Source: Saprolegnia diclina VS20 (lineage: Eukaryota > Oomycota > Saprolegniomycetes > Saprolegniales > Saprolegniaceae). Taken from it: DNA of 64,000 bases. Positions 34,583 to 46,600 of the stretch are shown piece by piece. The stretch is from positions 49,505-113,504 of the forward strand of contig NW_008246100.1 of the NCBI RefSeq assembly GCF_000281045.1, read 5' to 3'. Both the position numbers and the translations under genes were made by a program. The notes below the pieces were generated by a model that had not been told where the DNA came from, ran no database searches, and worked only from the letters and a program-made list of their open reading frames with translations. Within the stretch, counting starts at the first letter, position 1, and each line of letters opens with the position of its first letter.

Positions 34583-35030
34583 CTACGTCGATGGCGCCGA
34601 AAAATGAAGGTTCTTGTTCATGTTTCCGAATGCGATCTCAAACGCCGACCGGAACGCCACGCGACTGCTCTCGGCCATGCCGTATCCGATCTCCGTCTCG
34701 CCCGCGCTGAGGCGCTCGAGGATGCTGTCAGCAAAGACGTCGACGTTGACGCCAAACGTGTGGAGGCCCGGCGCCTGCAGGTCAGTGTCGACAGCAGGCG
34801 GCAGGATCTCAATGACGCGCACGGACGTGTCGGCGAGCTGGTGGCGCAGCGACCACGTGAAAGAGTGCAGCGCCGCTTTCGTGCTCGAGTAAATCGGCAC
34901 CGACGCGAGCGGCGCAAACGACAGCCCACTCGTGACCGTCCATAGCGCGCTGAATGGTTTCGACGCCAGATGCGGAATCAAAAGCATCGAGAGATGGATG
35001 ACGCCGGCATAGTTGATGTTGATCTCGCTC
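34583..35030 (-). CDS. short-chain dehydrogenase/reductase (copy 2), N-terminus lost in N gap
   Basis: The C-terminal about 150 residues of a paralog of the SDR at 32582-33352 are visible, ending NLHFSAPST. The catalytic YSSTK is present. The N-terminal nucleotide-binding half lies inside the N run that starts at 35031. Divergence from copy 1 is moderate overall, but the last 54 bases before the gap (34977-35030) are identical to 32979-33032. It is therefore a partial gene because of assembly, not a proven pseudogene. Confidence 0.8.
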
Positions 35031-35548
35031 NNNNNNNNNNNNNNNNNNNNNNNNNNNNNNNNNNNNNNNNNNNNNNNNNNNNNNNNNNNNNNNNNNNNNN
35101 NNNNNNNNNNNNNNNNNNNNNNNNNNNNNNNNNNNNNNNNNNNNNNNNNNNNNNNNNNNNNNNNNNNNNNNNNNNNNNNNNNNNNNNNNNNNNNNNNNNN
35201 NNNNNNNNNNNNNNNNNNNNNNNNNNNNNNNNNNNNNNNNNNNNNNNNNNNNNNNNNNNNNNNNNNNNNNNNNNNNNNNNNNNNNNNNNNNNNNNNNNNN
35301 NNNNNNNNNNNNNNNNNNNNNNNNNNNNNNNNNNNNNNNNNNNNNNNNNNNNNNNNNNNNNNNNNNNNNNNNNNNNNNNNNNNNNNNNNNNNNNNNNNNN
35401 NNNNNNNNNNNNNNNNNNNNNNNNNNNNNNNNNNNNNNNNNNNNNNNNNNNNNNNNNNNNNNNNNNNNNNNNNNNNNNNNNNNNNNNNNNNNNNNNNNNN
35501 NNNNNNNNNNNNNNNNNNNNNNNNNNNNNNNNNNNNNNNNNNNNNNNN
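35031..35548. other. assembly gap, 518 N
   Basis: A run of 518 undetermined bases. It removes the 5' half of the second SDR gene and the intergenic space towards the PP2C gene. Confidence 1.
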
Positions 35549-35707
35549 CACCGCTGGAGAGCAAGACTGAATAGTCCTGCAACTAGATCATGATGCGGCG
35601 ACGTCCTCTCGGGGCAATCATGTCGGGTGACCAGCAACATGTATCCCATGCGTTTCGCGCCATTTTTAACCCGTAAAAGAGTAACGAGTGTCGTTGGTTC
35701 CGGCGCC

Positions 35708-37452
35708 ATGGCAAGCCAGAGCGTCGACCGCCTCCGCGACGAGATCGAAGCTGTCAAGCATGAAGCCGCGCTATGGATCATCACAACGTCGCCCGATCTC
35801 TCGACGCCCAAGCTCGCGATCGCCAACGGCGTGCACCTCGTCGTGCAGATCCGCGACGGCCCCGACATTTCGCTGCCGACGCCGGTGCTCAAGCTCGACT
35901 TTGTCTTCACCGCGCACTATGGGGCACTCCCACCGATCGTCAAGTGCCCTGGCACATGGCCGCACGCGATGGTGCATTCCAAATCGCGGGTCGTCATTAT
36001 GAACCTCCTCCAGCGCACAGAGAAGGGGTGGAGCAAGTCGTATACGATCGGGACCGTCCTTCACGCCTTCCGAATGACGCTACGCCCCACGAATGCGCCG
36101 TGGGACCTCCGGTCCCCGCTGCTGCACCGCCTCGAGGAGAAGCATCGGATTCAAGCGGCCGAGATGACGGTCGCCCACTGCGAGAGCGGCGTCGCGTGCG
36201 AAATGGGTACACGCTCGGTCATGGAAGACATGTACGTGCTCGTCGACTCGTTCGTGAACGGCGGCGACTCGCTCCTGGGCCTACACCCGGCACTGTACTG
36301 CGTCGCGGACGGCCACGCCGGCATAACGTGCGCGCGCTTCCTCGTCGACAATGTGCAGGCGACGCTCGGTGCTGAGCTTTCCAAGGACAAGACGGTCCGG
36401 TAGGTAACCTGTCGTTGGTATTGTGATGCGATTTTGTGCAGAGAGGCTCTGTACGCTACGTGCCTCAGTCTCGACCACCGGTTTGAAGAGGCGTATGCAC
36501 CCTACGACGACACGTAATCTGCATTCTCTCGGCGATCGGCTCGCAAAATGTCTGTTCAGGTCGGGGAGCACGCTCATCGGACTATTTTACGACGGTCTGG
36601 ACAAGATGTACTGCGTCAACGTTGGCGACTCGCGGTAAGAGCGCACACATGGACGAGACATGTCCATACTAGTGATTGACTAGAGCGCTCCTGTTGCGCG
36701 GCGACTGCGTGGTTCAAATTTCGCGCGACCACCGGTGCTCGGACGTTGAAGAAAAGGCGTACATCACCGACCGCGGTACCGTTGTGTTTCAAACCTTCAG
36801 AAAAGTATCAATGTTTCTAGGTGGCTTTATTCAAAACGACCGGACGTTTGGACAGCTCACGGTCACGCGGGCCTTTGGCGATGCTGACATCAAGCGCGCG
36901 TTTGGCTCGTCGCTCGCCGCGTGGCCCGAGATCTCCGAGTGGTCCATCTCGCCGGACGGCGACGATGTCTTTGTCGTCGCTTGCGACGGACTCTACTCGG
37001 TCATGGACAACAACGACGTCGCCAACTTTATTTGGGCCGGGCTCAAGGCGCTGAAGCCGCTGAAGCTCATTGCAAGAGAGCTCGCCAACCACTGCGTCAC
37101 GGCGTGCGGCGGCGAAGACAACACGTCTGTTGTGCTCATTCGCGTCTCCTTGGACGGGTCGCTTTCGCCGACCAAGTCGACTTCTCGCTTCGCAAGCAAC
37201 AAAGCTGCCGCAACGATTGAAGATGAGAACGCGGCACTCGTCGACACGCTTCTGAGCTCGTTGGACCTCGAGACCGAGCCGTCGACGACGACACCGCCAA
37301 TCATAGTGGAAAGCACCATTCATCGGCCACCGGTACACAAGAGTACAAAAGTACCGTTCGTAAAGCTCGAGTCAGCGCGCGCGATCGAAAACGAAGAAGA
37401 CCTGATGCAGTATCTCATGGACGATATGAACTTCAACGACGCGCCCGAGTAA
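35708..37452 (+). CDS. UEV/RWD-like domain fused to PP2C-type phosphatase
   Basis: Exons 35708-36399, 36442-36513, 36560-36634, 36684-36775 and 36821-37452 join in frame. Residues about 5-130 show the E2 (UBC) pattern: a hydrophobic strand with F-T-A-H-Y-x3-P-P-I-V-K, then W-P-H-A-M-V-H, then W-S-K-S-Y-T-I-G-T-V-L. The position of the catalytic cysteine is occupied by the RVVIMNLL strand, so it is UEV- or RWD-like. From residue about 155 a PP2C phosphatase follows: GTRSVMEDMYV, VADGHAG (metal Asp), SGSTLIGL, VNVGDSR, GQLTVTRAFGD, ACDGLYSVMDN and the GGEDNTSVV metal site. All metal-binding Asp residues look intact. The C-terminal 100 residues are acidic and low-complexity. It is likely a Mg/Mn-dependent Ser/Thr phosphatase with a protein-binding N-domain. 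Confidence 0.78.
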
Positions 37453-37665
37453 GAACTCTATGGACCTCTAAATCGTAGAGTTTAATGTGGCAAATACTAT
37501 ATCGGAGAGTGAGAGTTGATGAACCGTGATGCAAATGGATCAGCTATACATTATACAGCAGATGCATCTTCTAAGTTCATTCATACATTTTACGAACAGA
37601 CTCAAAATTTGCATCGCGATTGCATTTTAAGATCGAAACCGCCGAGCGCGAAAGGCGGCAGCACC

Positions 37666-40600
37666 ATGCAGAGCCAGAGCGCGCTACTCTACACCCTCTT
37701 TTGGCTAGCGTGGTTGACGCAAGCTCAGCTATTGCCGCCCGTGCTGCCGCTGACGACCACGTCCCTCATGGCGAGTCCGTCCATGGTGTCTGTTGTCGAA
37801 GTTGCGCAGCTGTTGGAGTCACCGCCGCCTGGCTACAAGCTGGAAGCGTCAATGATTTGTCCTCACAGCCTCCTCCAAGGCGTCCAAGTCATTGCAATGA
37901 CATCCGTGGCAAGTGTCAACCTCACCACCAATAACTCGGTTGACATCGGGGACCTCTCCGCTCTCGTTGGCGCCTTCTCGGCACCCTTTCAAATAGCGCT
38001 GGTATGGAGGGATACGTGGACGACATCACTGCCCATAAGCTTCAACTGTACCGTGCAAAGCTCGTTCGTACTTGGTAGCGTGCGAGCGACGTCAACAGCG
38101 ACAGTGTTGGTGCTAGCAACGCTGGCGCCGAGCCTCCTCCGACTACCGCAAGCGGTGTGGAACGTCGAGCAAGGCGACGCGCCCCTTCAAATACCTCTCG
38201 CCGTCGCGACGCTGTCATCGCCATTTTGGCTGCAGCTCACGGGGCCGCTCAACTGGATCGCTCAGCTCGTGTGGCAAGACAACATCTCTGCCACGTCGGT
38301 ACTTGTGCCTTTGGTGAGCCAGCGAACGTGCGCGGTTTTGCTGGCCCCGAACGGCAGCCTCAATGGGTCGCTTCTCGTGACACCAACCGCCACAGCTCTG
38401 GGGACGCTTCCTCTCTTGCTGCGGCTCACTGCGTACAGCACCGCCTGCCTTAGTGCCACAACGATCAGTACGTGCTTGGCGCTGCCGAGCCTTTACGATA
38501 CAAGTGCCTATGCAGTATCGATCCATCGCCATGTACGCCTCGTCACGCCCGTTCTCACCAGCAACATGTCGTTTGTTGAAGCCACGGCAGGAGTCCCGAC
38601 GGCCGTCGCGATTTCTGTCTCAAACTTTTCGACGGCGCAAGATGTGTCGTTAACGATGTCGCTGCCGACAGGCATCTCGAGCTCGGGTGCGACGGGCGTC
38701 GTGCGTCAAATGCTTGTTCGGCAGAGTGTCCTCTGGAACTACGGTATCACGTGGACGTTTGATGGTGTACTCGCCACCGCCACCGTCGTGCTAACGCTGC
38801 AGGCCGATGCCAGTTTCAGCGGGATTGCAGAGGTAGCGATTCATTCACAGCTGCGTGGCGTCCTCAAGCCTCTTTGCTAGGTGCCGATCGCTGTTTCAAG
38901 CTATGTGGCATCGTCGGGTCGCGCCAGTGTCGCGACGACGTCCGTGATGCTTTTGGTCTACGGCCGGACATTCTTCTCCCCACCGTGGCCCATGCCAGAG
39001 TCCGTGACCACATCTGGCAACGGTTCCCGCTTCGTGTCGGTGGCCATCCCACCTGCAGCGTCTGTTGCGCTCTGGGATCTCTCACATATGCAGTCGATCG
39101 AAATGGTGCGAGTATGAGAGTGACGAGCTACGAAAGAACTTATCGGCGTAGGTTGTTGCCAACGGTGTCGTCCTGCGCCCCGTGCTGCTGCCGACAACCG
39201 CGTCGATCGTGGGATTTACCATCCCCAGTGGCACCACGTCGGTCTTGCTCTGGCCGCGCGTGAATTTCACCGGCTACGACACGCTCTTTTGGGCGTTCTA
39301 CAACGATGTCAACAGCTTGCACTCGCTCTCGCGTTCGCGGCTCTTTGTCTCGCTGCAACTGATGCCTCCGACCCTTGACGCAAGTATCGCCGTCGTCGAC
39401 CGCGCGCTCCACGTGACGCTGCAGAGCGCTGGGACGCAGGATGCGGATGTGTCATTTTTAGCTCGGCTTGTCATACCGACAGTTGTGCCCGTCGTTGCGT
39501 GCAACGGGGTCTCGGTGGTCGCCGACACCGACTACCAAACATGTTTGTTTTTGAACCCAGTACCCGGTGCGACGCTGACGGTGATCATCGACGCGTCGTA
39601 CGTCGGTATCTTTGGCCTTGCCGTCATGCTCACGACAACGAACGGTGTTCAAGTCTCGCCACCGGTGCAGCAACTGTTCAACGTGTCCATTCTGTTGCCG
39701 ACGCCGCCAACCGCCACGCAATGGACCGCGACAACCGACGTATCGGTAGCGCTGCAGACGCCTGTGCTCAATATCAACAACACGGAAGCGTCCTCAGTGG
39801 AACTACAGCCCACTGACCCAGCCGTTGACGTCATCTACCAAGTGGTCGTATCGCAATCATTTGTCACGCCACCGCTAGGCAGTGAGGTGAATACGCTTGC
39901 GCCGGTGGCTCTCCAGTGGACTCGCTACGCCTACGGCACAACAACTCTGCAGCTGACATCGACCACCGTCGTCGTCTTGTGGAGCCATGCGGTCGCGGGC
40001 CAAATCGTGTCGAGCTCAGTGCACGTCCGGTCGCTCAACGTGTCGGTGTTACCTACCGCGCAAACACCGGTGCTGGCGGTTGTCGTCCCGCACAACGACT
40101 CGGTGTGGGGACCCTGGGCTCTCTACTCAAGCGACCCGCTCACATTTACCATCGCCGTCTCAGTGGTCGATCCGACGACCACCGTTGTTTTAACATGGTC
40201 CTGCTCGGCCTGCGACCGCGTCGACTTGAACTCGACTATGGCACCCACCATCGCGTTTCCGAGCAGCTCGAATGCACTTGTGCTGAACGTCGCTGCCTTT
40301 CTAAGCCCAAATGCCGTCGGTGCGAGCAACTTGACGGTGATAGCCACGGCCAACTGCTCGGGTGTCGCATTTATACAAGAACTGCCCGTCACGTTTACGG
40401 TCTACCCCGTCGCTTCGCCGCCCGTACTACGCCTACAGACCCCTACAAGGGCCATTCTTGAGGGCGCCGCACTTGTACTACCCATGACTGTGCAAAACCA
40501 CTCGATGATCGAGGTTGTTTCGGTTGCCTGCTCGATAATCCCTGCGGCAGCAAGTGCATCTGGTCCTCCAAAGTGGGACCTGACGTCGTCGACGCTGTCG

Positions 40601-43600
40601 GTGCAGCTCGTGCCGATCGGGAGCGGCGTCGTTGCTATCTCGTGCGTCGCCGTCGCCCAGATTGCAGCCTATAGTTATCCCCGCAGCATTGCCAACGCCA
40701 GCATCAGCACCTCGTTTCCTGTTCTTCCAGTGGCCCACGCGCCTCTTCTCACCGCAGCGCCGACGCAGTACACGCTCACGAGTCGCTTCATGCAGTTGCC
40801 GATTCTTTCGTCGAGCCTCGCGACCGCGCGGTCGCCAACCATCGACATTTGGCGCTTCCAGCTGCACGGCCAAGCCAGTATGTTTCAAGTCTGCTGCAAC
40901 AGCTCGAACCTCAACATCGTGGCGTCGGCGACGAGCAACGGCATCGACACCTTTGACGTGCGGCCGAACGCGCCGTTGTACGTGGCAACGATCGGTGCCA
41001 ACGACGGCGGATCGTTTTCGCTTCGGCTCAGCAGCACTAATGTCGTTCCGACGTCCAATACATCCGCGACAACATCGGTCCTTGTCCAAGCCAACTTTGT
41101 CGGCAACAACCTCACCGTGTCCCCGATCGCTAGCAGCGAGGGCGATGTCGTGATGCTGACGCTGTCACTCTTTACACGCCCGCAGGCAACGCTTGGGATC
41201 TACGTGGTCTGCAACGACACGTCCCAGGTGGCGCCGCCGTCGGCCCAAGCCATGAGCCCCAGCACATATACGCCGACAGTTGTCTACGCGATGCGGACGG
41301 CGCGCGATTTCGTCGACCGACCGACCGTGTACGTCCGCTGTCGCGTGCAGCTGTCAACGTCGGACCCGTGGTATGCCTACGTGCCGATGCCGTCCGTGGT
41401 CTTTACCATTGGTAATATTGATCGGTCGGCTCTGGTTCTTGTGGGCCCGACGCTCGGTGGCCGGCTCCAACTGGCCGTCGGCGTGGGTGGCGCCGGCGAC
41501 GTCTTTACCGTCGCGCTGGCCACCATGCCGTCGGGACCGGTGGTTGTCTCGTTCAGCTCGAGCGGGCTCGTGACGACGCCGACGACAGCCGTCTTCAGCA
41601 GTACCAACTGGAACTCGCCGCAGACCATCGTCGTTTCGGCGCCCGCCGGCCTTGCGCTGTCGACCAACCCGTTTCTCGCGTACGTCTCACCTTGTATGAA
41701 AGGCTCTAATGCTAAGGGCATGCGCTTGTTTAGGACACTCCAGGTGCAAAGCGCATCGTCGATGGATGTCAAGTACGCTGCGTTGACGCCGTCAAGCGTG
41801 GCAGTGACCATCGTGGACGCACCCGACATGACGCCGCCACCGCGTCTCCTCTCGGCCATGTTTGCCGACTCGGGCGCGTCGTTGATCGTGACATTCTCAC
41901 GGGCCGTCGATCTCTCGGGCTTTTCAGCGTCATCATTTGTCTGCGACCGCGTCTTTGAGACTGCGAGGTTTGGTCTCGGGCCCGTGTGCACCTGGACCAC
42001 GACGAGTACAGTCGTGATAGGCCTCGGCCTCGGCGCCACTGTAGTTCCATTAGCACCCTGCACCGTTCTCGCCGGGCTCAAGTCGACGTCGACATCGACG
42101 CTGAGCATGGCGTCCATGACCGTGTCCGTGCAACCCCCGTTGAATGCGCCCGTACCTGTCGTGTCGATTGCAGGCGCGACCTCGCTCGGCGCCTGCGACG
42201 ATCTGGTGCTGGACGCCACTGCAACTTCGGGATCGGGCGGGCGACCAATGGCGTGGCGATGGGCTTGTGTCGTCGAGCTGACGCAGCAGCCGTGCAACGG
42301 CTCGCTTGCGCAAATCAGTGCGTCGACGCAGGCGATTCGGGTGCCAGCGACCGAGCTCATCGTGGGCGTTGGCTACCGCATTCACCTCAATTGCACCAAC
42401 TACTTCGGGCTCTCGGGGGCGTCCACGCTACTCGTGACCAAGTCGACGAGTGCGCTGCCCTCCGTGTACATGGACGGGCCGAGCGCGGTGCGTGTGGCCT
42501 ACTCAAACCCAATTGTCTTGTCGGGCGTCGCGGTGGCCCCAACGTGCAATTCGAGTAGCTCGGATTCTGCAGCGCTGCAGTTGTCGTGGACGATTCGTGA
42601 AGCCGCAGCGCCGACGTCGACGAGTCGTAACCCGCGCCAGGTCATTTGGCCGGCGCGCAGCTTGCCACCTGGGACTTACACCGTGTCCTTTCAAGCAGCG
42701 ACCTCCAGTGGCGGTACCAATACGGCGATCGTAGCGCTTGAAATTGTTCGCTCGGGCCTCGTCGCAACCATCGTCGGCGGCTCCAGTCGCACAGTCGGGG
42801 CCGGCGTCGACCTGGTCCTGAACGGATCGTTGTCGCATGATCCCGATGCAGTTGGCTCGAATCCGCCGTTGACGTTCTTCTGGAACTGCACGAATCCCTC
42901 AACCGGCGCGTTACTGGCCTTGCTCAACGGCACGACACCGGTGGTCCCCAAGAGTTTTTTGGCAGTCGGCACGACGCTTTTCGTGACGCTCACCGTGTCG
43001 GACGCCAACACGAACCGACAAGAGTCGACGTCGACGACCATTACTGTCGTTGCGGGGACGCCACCGATGGTGGAGATTGCTCCGCTCAACCAAGCCAACT
43101 TGAATGCAAACTTCAAGATCCTCTTGCAAGGCAATGTGCGCAACAGCGTTGATCCGGCGCCCATCGGTGCATGGTCGGTGGCCAACGACGCCAGCGGGCA
43201 ACTTGCGACGGCCTTTTTTGCCGTACCCAGCGTACATCGATTCTATGGAAAGCGAGGTCCAACGAGCGTGACATTAGACGTCGTGGACGATGGTGCTGCG
43301 GCCAGGCGCGCTAGAGCCGCAGAAAACATACACGTTCCTCTTTACCGGCGCCGATTCGCTCGGGCAAACTGCGACCGCGTCGATGTCATTCACGACCAAT
43401 GCGCTACCAACCAGCGGCTCGGTTCGCCGACGCCATGCCGTCTTTAGCTGAGGTTCATATTGCATAGGTGGCGGTGACGCCGACGTCGGGCGTTGCGCTC
43501 ACCACGGTGTTCACGCTGACCAGTCGCAACTGGGTCGGCGTCGCCTTGCCCCTTCGCTTTGCCTTCAAGTACATTCGCGGTCTCCCTACTGACGTACGAT

Positions 43601-46600
43601 GTCGTTTGTGAGTCAGGTTATCACATTGTGGTAGACGGGCGCGGTTGAAGTTCCTCTCTGCGAGTACTCACTGACGACGTCATGGATCACGACTTTGCCG
43701 GCGGGTGTCAACGGGTCGGTGACGATCGTCGGGTACGTTGTCGATGTATTTGGCGCTGTCGCCAAAGAGTATGCAACGATCCAAGTGGCCGCGCTCCCCA
43801 CTGCATCGACGGTCGTTCTTTCACAAGCCACGTCCCTGGAAGCAAAAGCTTTGCACGACGATCCCAGCGCGGTGTTGAGCACCGCGACGCAGCTCGCTGC
43901 CGCGCTGCCCTCGGCAGTTGTCGACCCCAACGCTGTCTGCTCGACGACGGGCCAAGCAGTATGCTCGGGTCACGGTTCGTGCGCTCTGGATCCTCCCGCG
44001 TGCCATGCGACCGACGCCAACTGCGTCGCATCTTGCGTCTGTACCGCCAACTGGTATCATACGGTCTTGCGCCACATCGTTCGCGACTTGTCGATAGGTT
44101 TGCCCACGACTGCAGTGCATCGGCAGAGACGTTGCAGGCCCAGCAAGCCGCGCTCGGCTCCCTGCTCAACGCGGTGGCGACCGCGGCCTTGTCCATCAAC
44201 CCCACCGTCGAAAGCCTCGAGCAGCAAAGTGCCGCGCTCTACAGCATCGCCGCCAACGCCGACCTTCTCTCGTCAAGCCAGGCAGCGCAGACCTTTGGTT
44301 TGTTGCTAGACGTGCTGGCACCGTCTTCCATGACGCTCTTGTCGTCGACAGCGCTTACCACGCTTGGCGGCACAATCTCTAGCCTTCTCGAGCTCTCTGG
44401 AGCGACAATATTCACGGACAGCGCCTCGACCGTCGTTGATATGCTGGCGACAGCGCTCCTCGTCTCGGCTGTGCCTGGCGAGGCGCCGGCAACACTCGTG
44501 ACTCCCAATTTGCGTCTCGCCGTGCGACGCGTACATCCGGCGTTGGCAGCGGCAGGAAGCACCTTGAGCGTGCCGCAAATGACTTCCCAAATCGCTCAAC
44601 AAGCGGCTACGACAAGTCTCACCTTGCCCGCGGGGCTTCCGTTGGCATCGACTTGCACGCTAGCCATTGACACCCACATGAAGCTCTTCCGACGCAACCT
44701 GTACGCATCGAGTGACAACGCATCCCTCACATCCGGTGTTCTTGGCATCGATATGTACTGCGACTATGCGACAACACCGGCTTCGGTCGCCAACCTCTCA
44801 CGCCCGATGCAGATTCGCATGGCCAAGCTGCAGCCGCAGGTTGCGTACGCTCTCGCCGATCAATCTTAGAGCACTGGAATAGGTTCCATCGGTCGTTCCT
44901 TCTCGAGTGTCGGCGTCGTACAACTGTGTCGTTGGCAGCAACGAGACGATCGTCACGCCGTGCGCCGAGCCCACGATATTGGCCTGCAACGGATCGGCCA
45001 ACTATACGATTCAGTACACCTGTCCTCGTCGTCGCCACGTGCCGAGCTGTCAGTATTGGAATGCCTCGGTAACTCAACGCTTCTACACAATTGGGCGGTT
45101 CCAACGGTGGTCGTAGGCGCGGGCGTGGGCCTCCGACGGTTGTGTTGTCGTTGCCGACGACACGGACGCCATCACTTGCAACTGCACGCACCTCACGGAC
45201 TTTGGCACCCAGATTGTTGAAGCCTTTGACGCGGTCCAGCTCCAAGTTGTCGAGACGCTCAGTGTGCGCATTACGCCCGAGCTCATCGAGGCCAACGCTG
45301 CGGTTCCCATCACCCTCGGCGTCTTTTGCGGCCTGTACCTTCTCAGTTTGCACTTGTCGCTGCAGTGGGATGCCCACGACGCACTGGTGTTTGCCAAAGA
45401 GCAGCGGCGCCGGCGCGACGACGCCCAGCACCTCTACGTGCCCCCGAAATTGTACGAACCACCGGAGTTCGTGGTCGCACCGACCCGCCGCGCGCGACTC
45501 CGCGCATTTTGCAAGAGCGTTTGGGCAGGTCTCAAGGACAACCACAAGGTGCTAGAGATGTTCTTCCACTACGACCCGCACTACACGAGGTCAGTTCTTC
45601 CCTTTTGGCAAACAGAAGAAAGCACGATGAACTGTACGTAGACCCCAGCGCGTCATGGTGCTCTTCACAGCGGCCATGAGTGAGCTGCTCATGAATGCGA
45701 TCCTGTACAAGCTGCGCGCGCTCACGCCAAACGCGGGCACGACTGTGGTCAGTGGCACCGTCTCGTCCATCTGCATGCTTCCCGTGACGATCGCGGTACA
45801 TTGTCGTGTGGCTAGTAGAGGTATTCACTAGCTGCTAGTTCATCTTGCTGTTTAAAAAGTCGGGTGCGCGCGACCAGTACGTGCTGCGCCTCCAGCTCGA
45901 AGACGACACGACGATCGTTGAAGTTCAAGTCGACGCCTACGGGAACCCCGTCGACGAGTCGCAATACTGCATCCGCAAGCGCGACCACCAAGGTACTAAC
46001 AACTACACATTCCTTTTGGGTCGCAACTCGGTTTTATATTGTCTTTTTCACAGAGCTCGCTGCGAATATACCGTCCCGCGACTTACAAATCGCGCTGTCG
46101 CATCTGCGACGCGTCGGTGTTCTCGAGGCCAACGGCATGCCAACGCTCGCCGGCCATGTGTCGATGGCCGTGCATTCTCTCGTCTCCAACCGCGCGGACT
46201 CGGATGCTAGCGACGTTGTCGACGCCGGTGCAGCGCACGTTGCTCGGGTCATGCAGGACGCCCGGCGGTCGGCCAAAGTCGCCGTACAAGCGTCGACCGA
46301 GGACGAGGTGCCGGTGGTCGAGGTGGTTTCTGACGCGGCGCTGCCCATGCTCTTGGCCATGTGGGGGCAAAAGACACTGCACGCGCAGCTAACCAATGTC
46401 GAGCCCGCGGCCCTGTCTGAAGCGACGCTTCGCGCCGCCTCGCAACATTTGGAGGCAGCGGTAGCGCACATTGCTTCGCTGCCGGTGAAATCGCTCGGTC
46501 CGATTCCGGCAGACGAGGTGCGGGTCGCGCGGAGCCTTGTCGCATGGGCGCGCACGGTGCTCGCGAGCGCCGACGCGTACATTGAAGACGCGCAGGCCAT

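Noticed and set aside
34809-35910. Several open frames spanning the 518-N gap
   Set aside because: Artefacts of reading N as sense codons.
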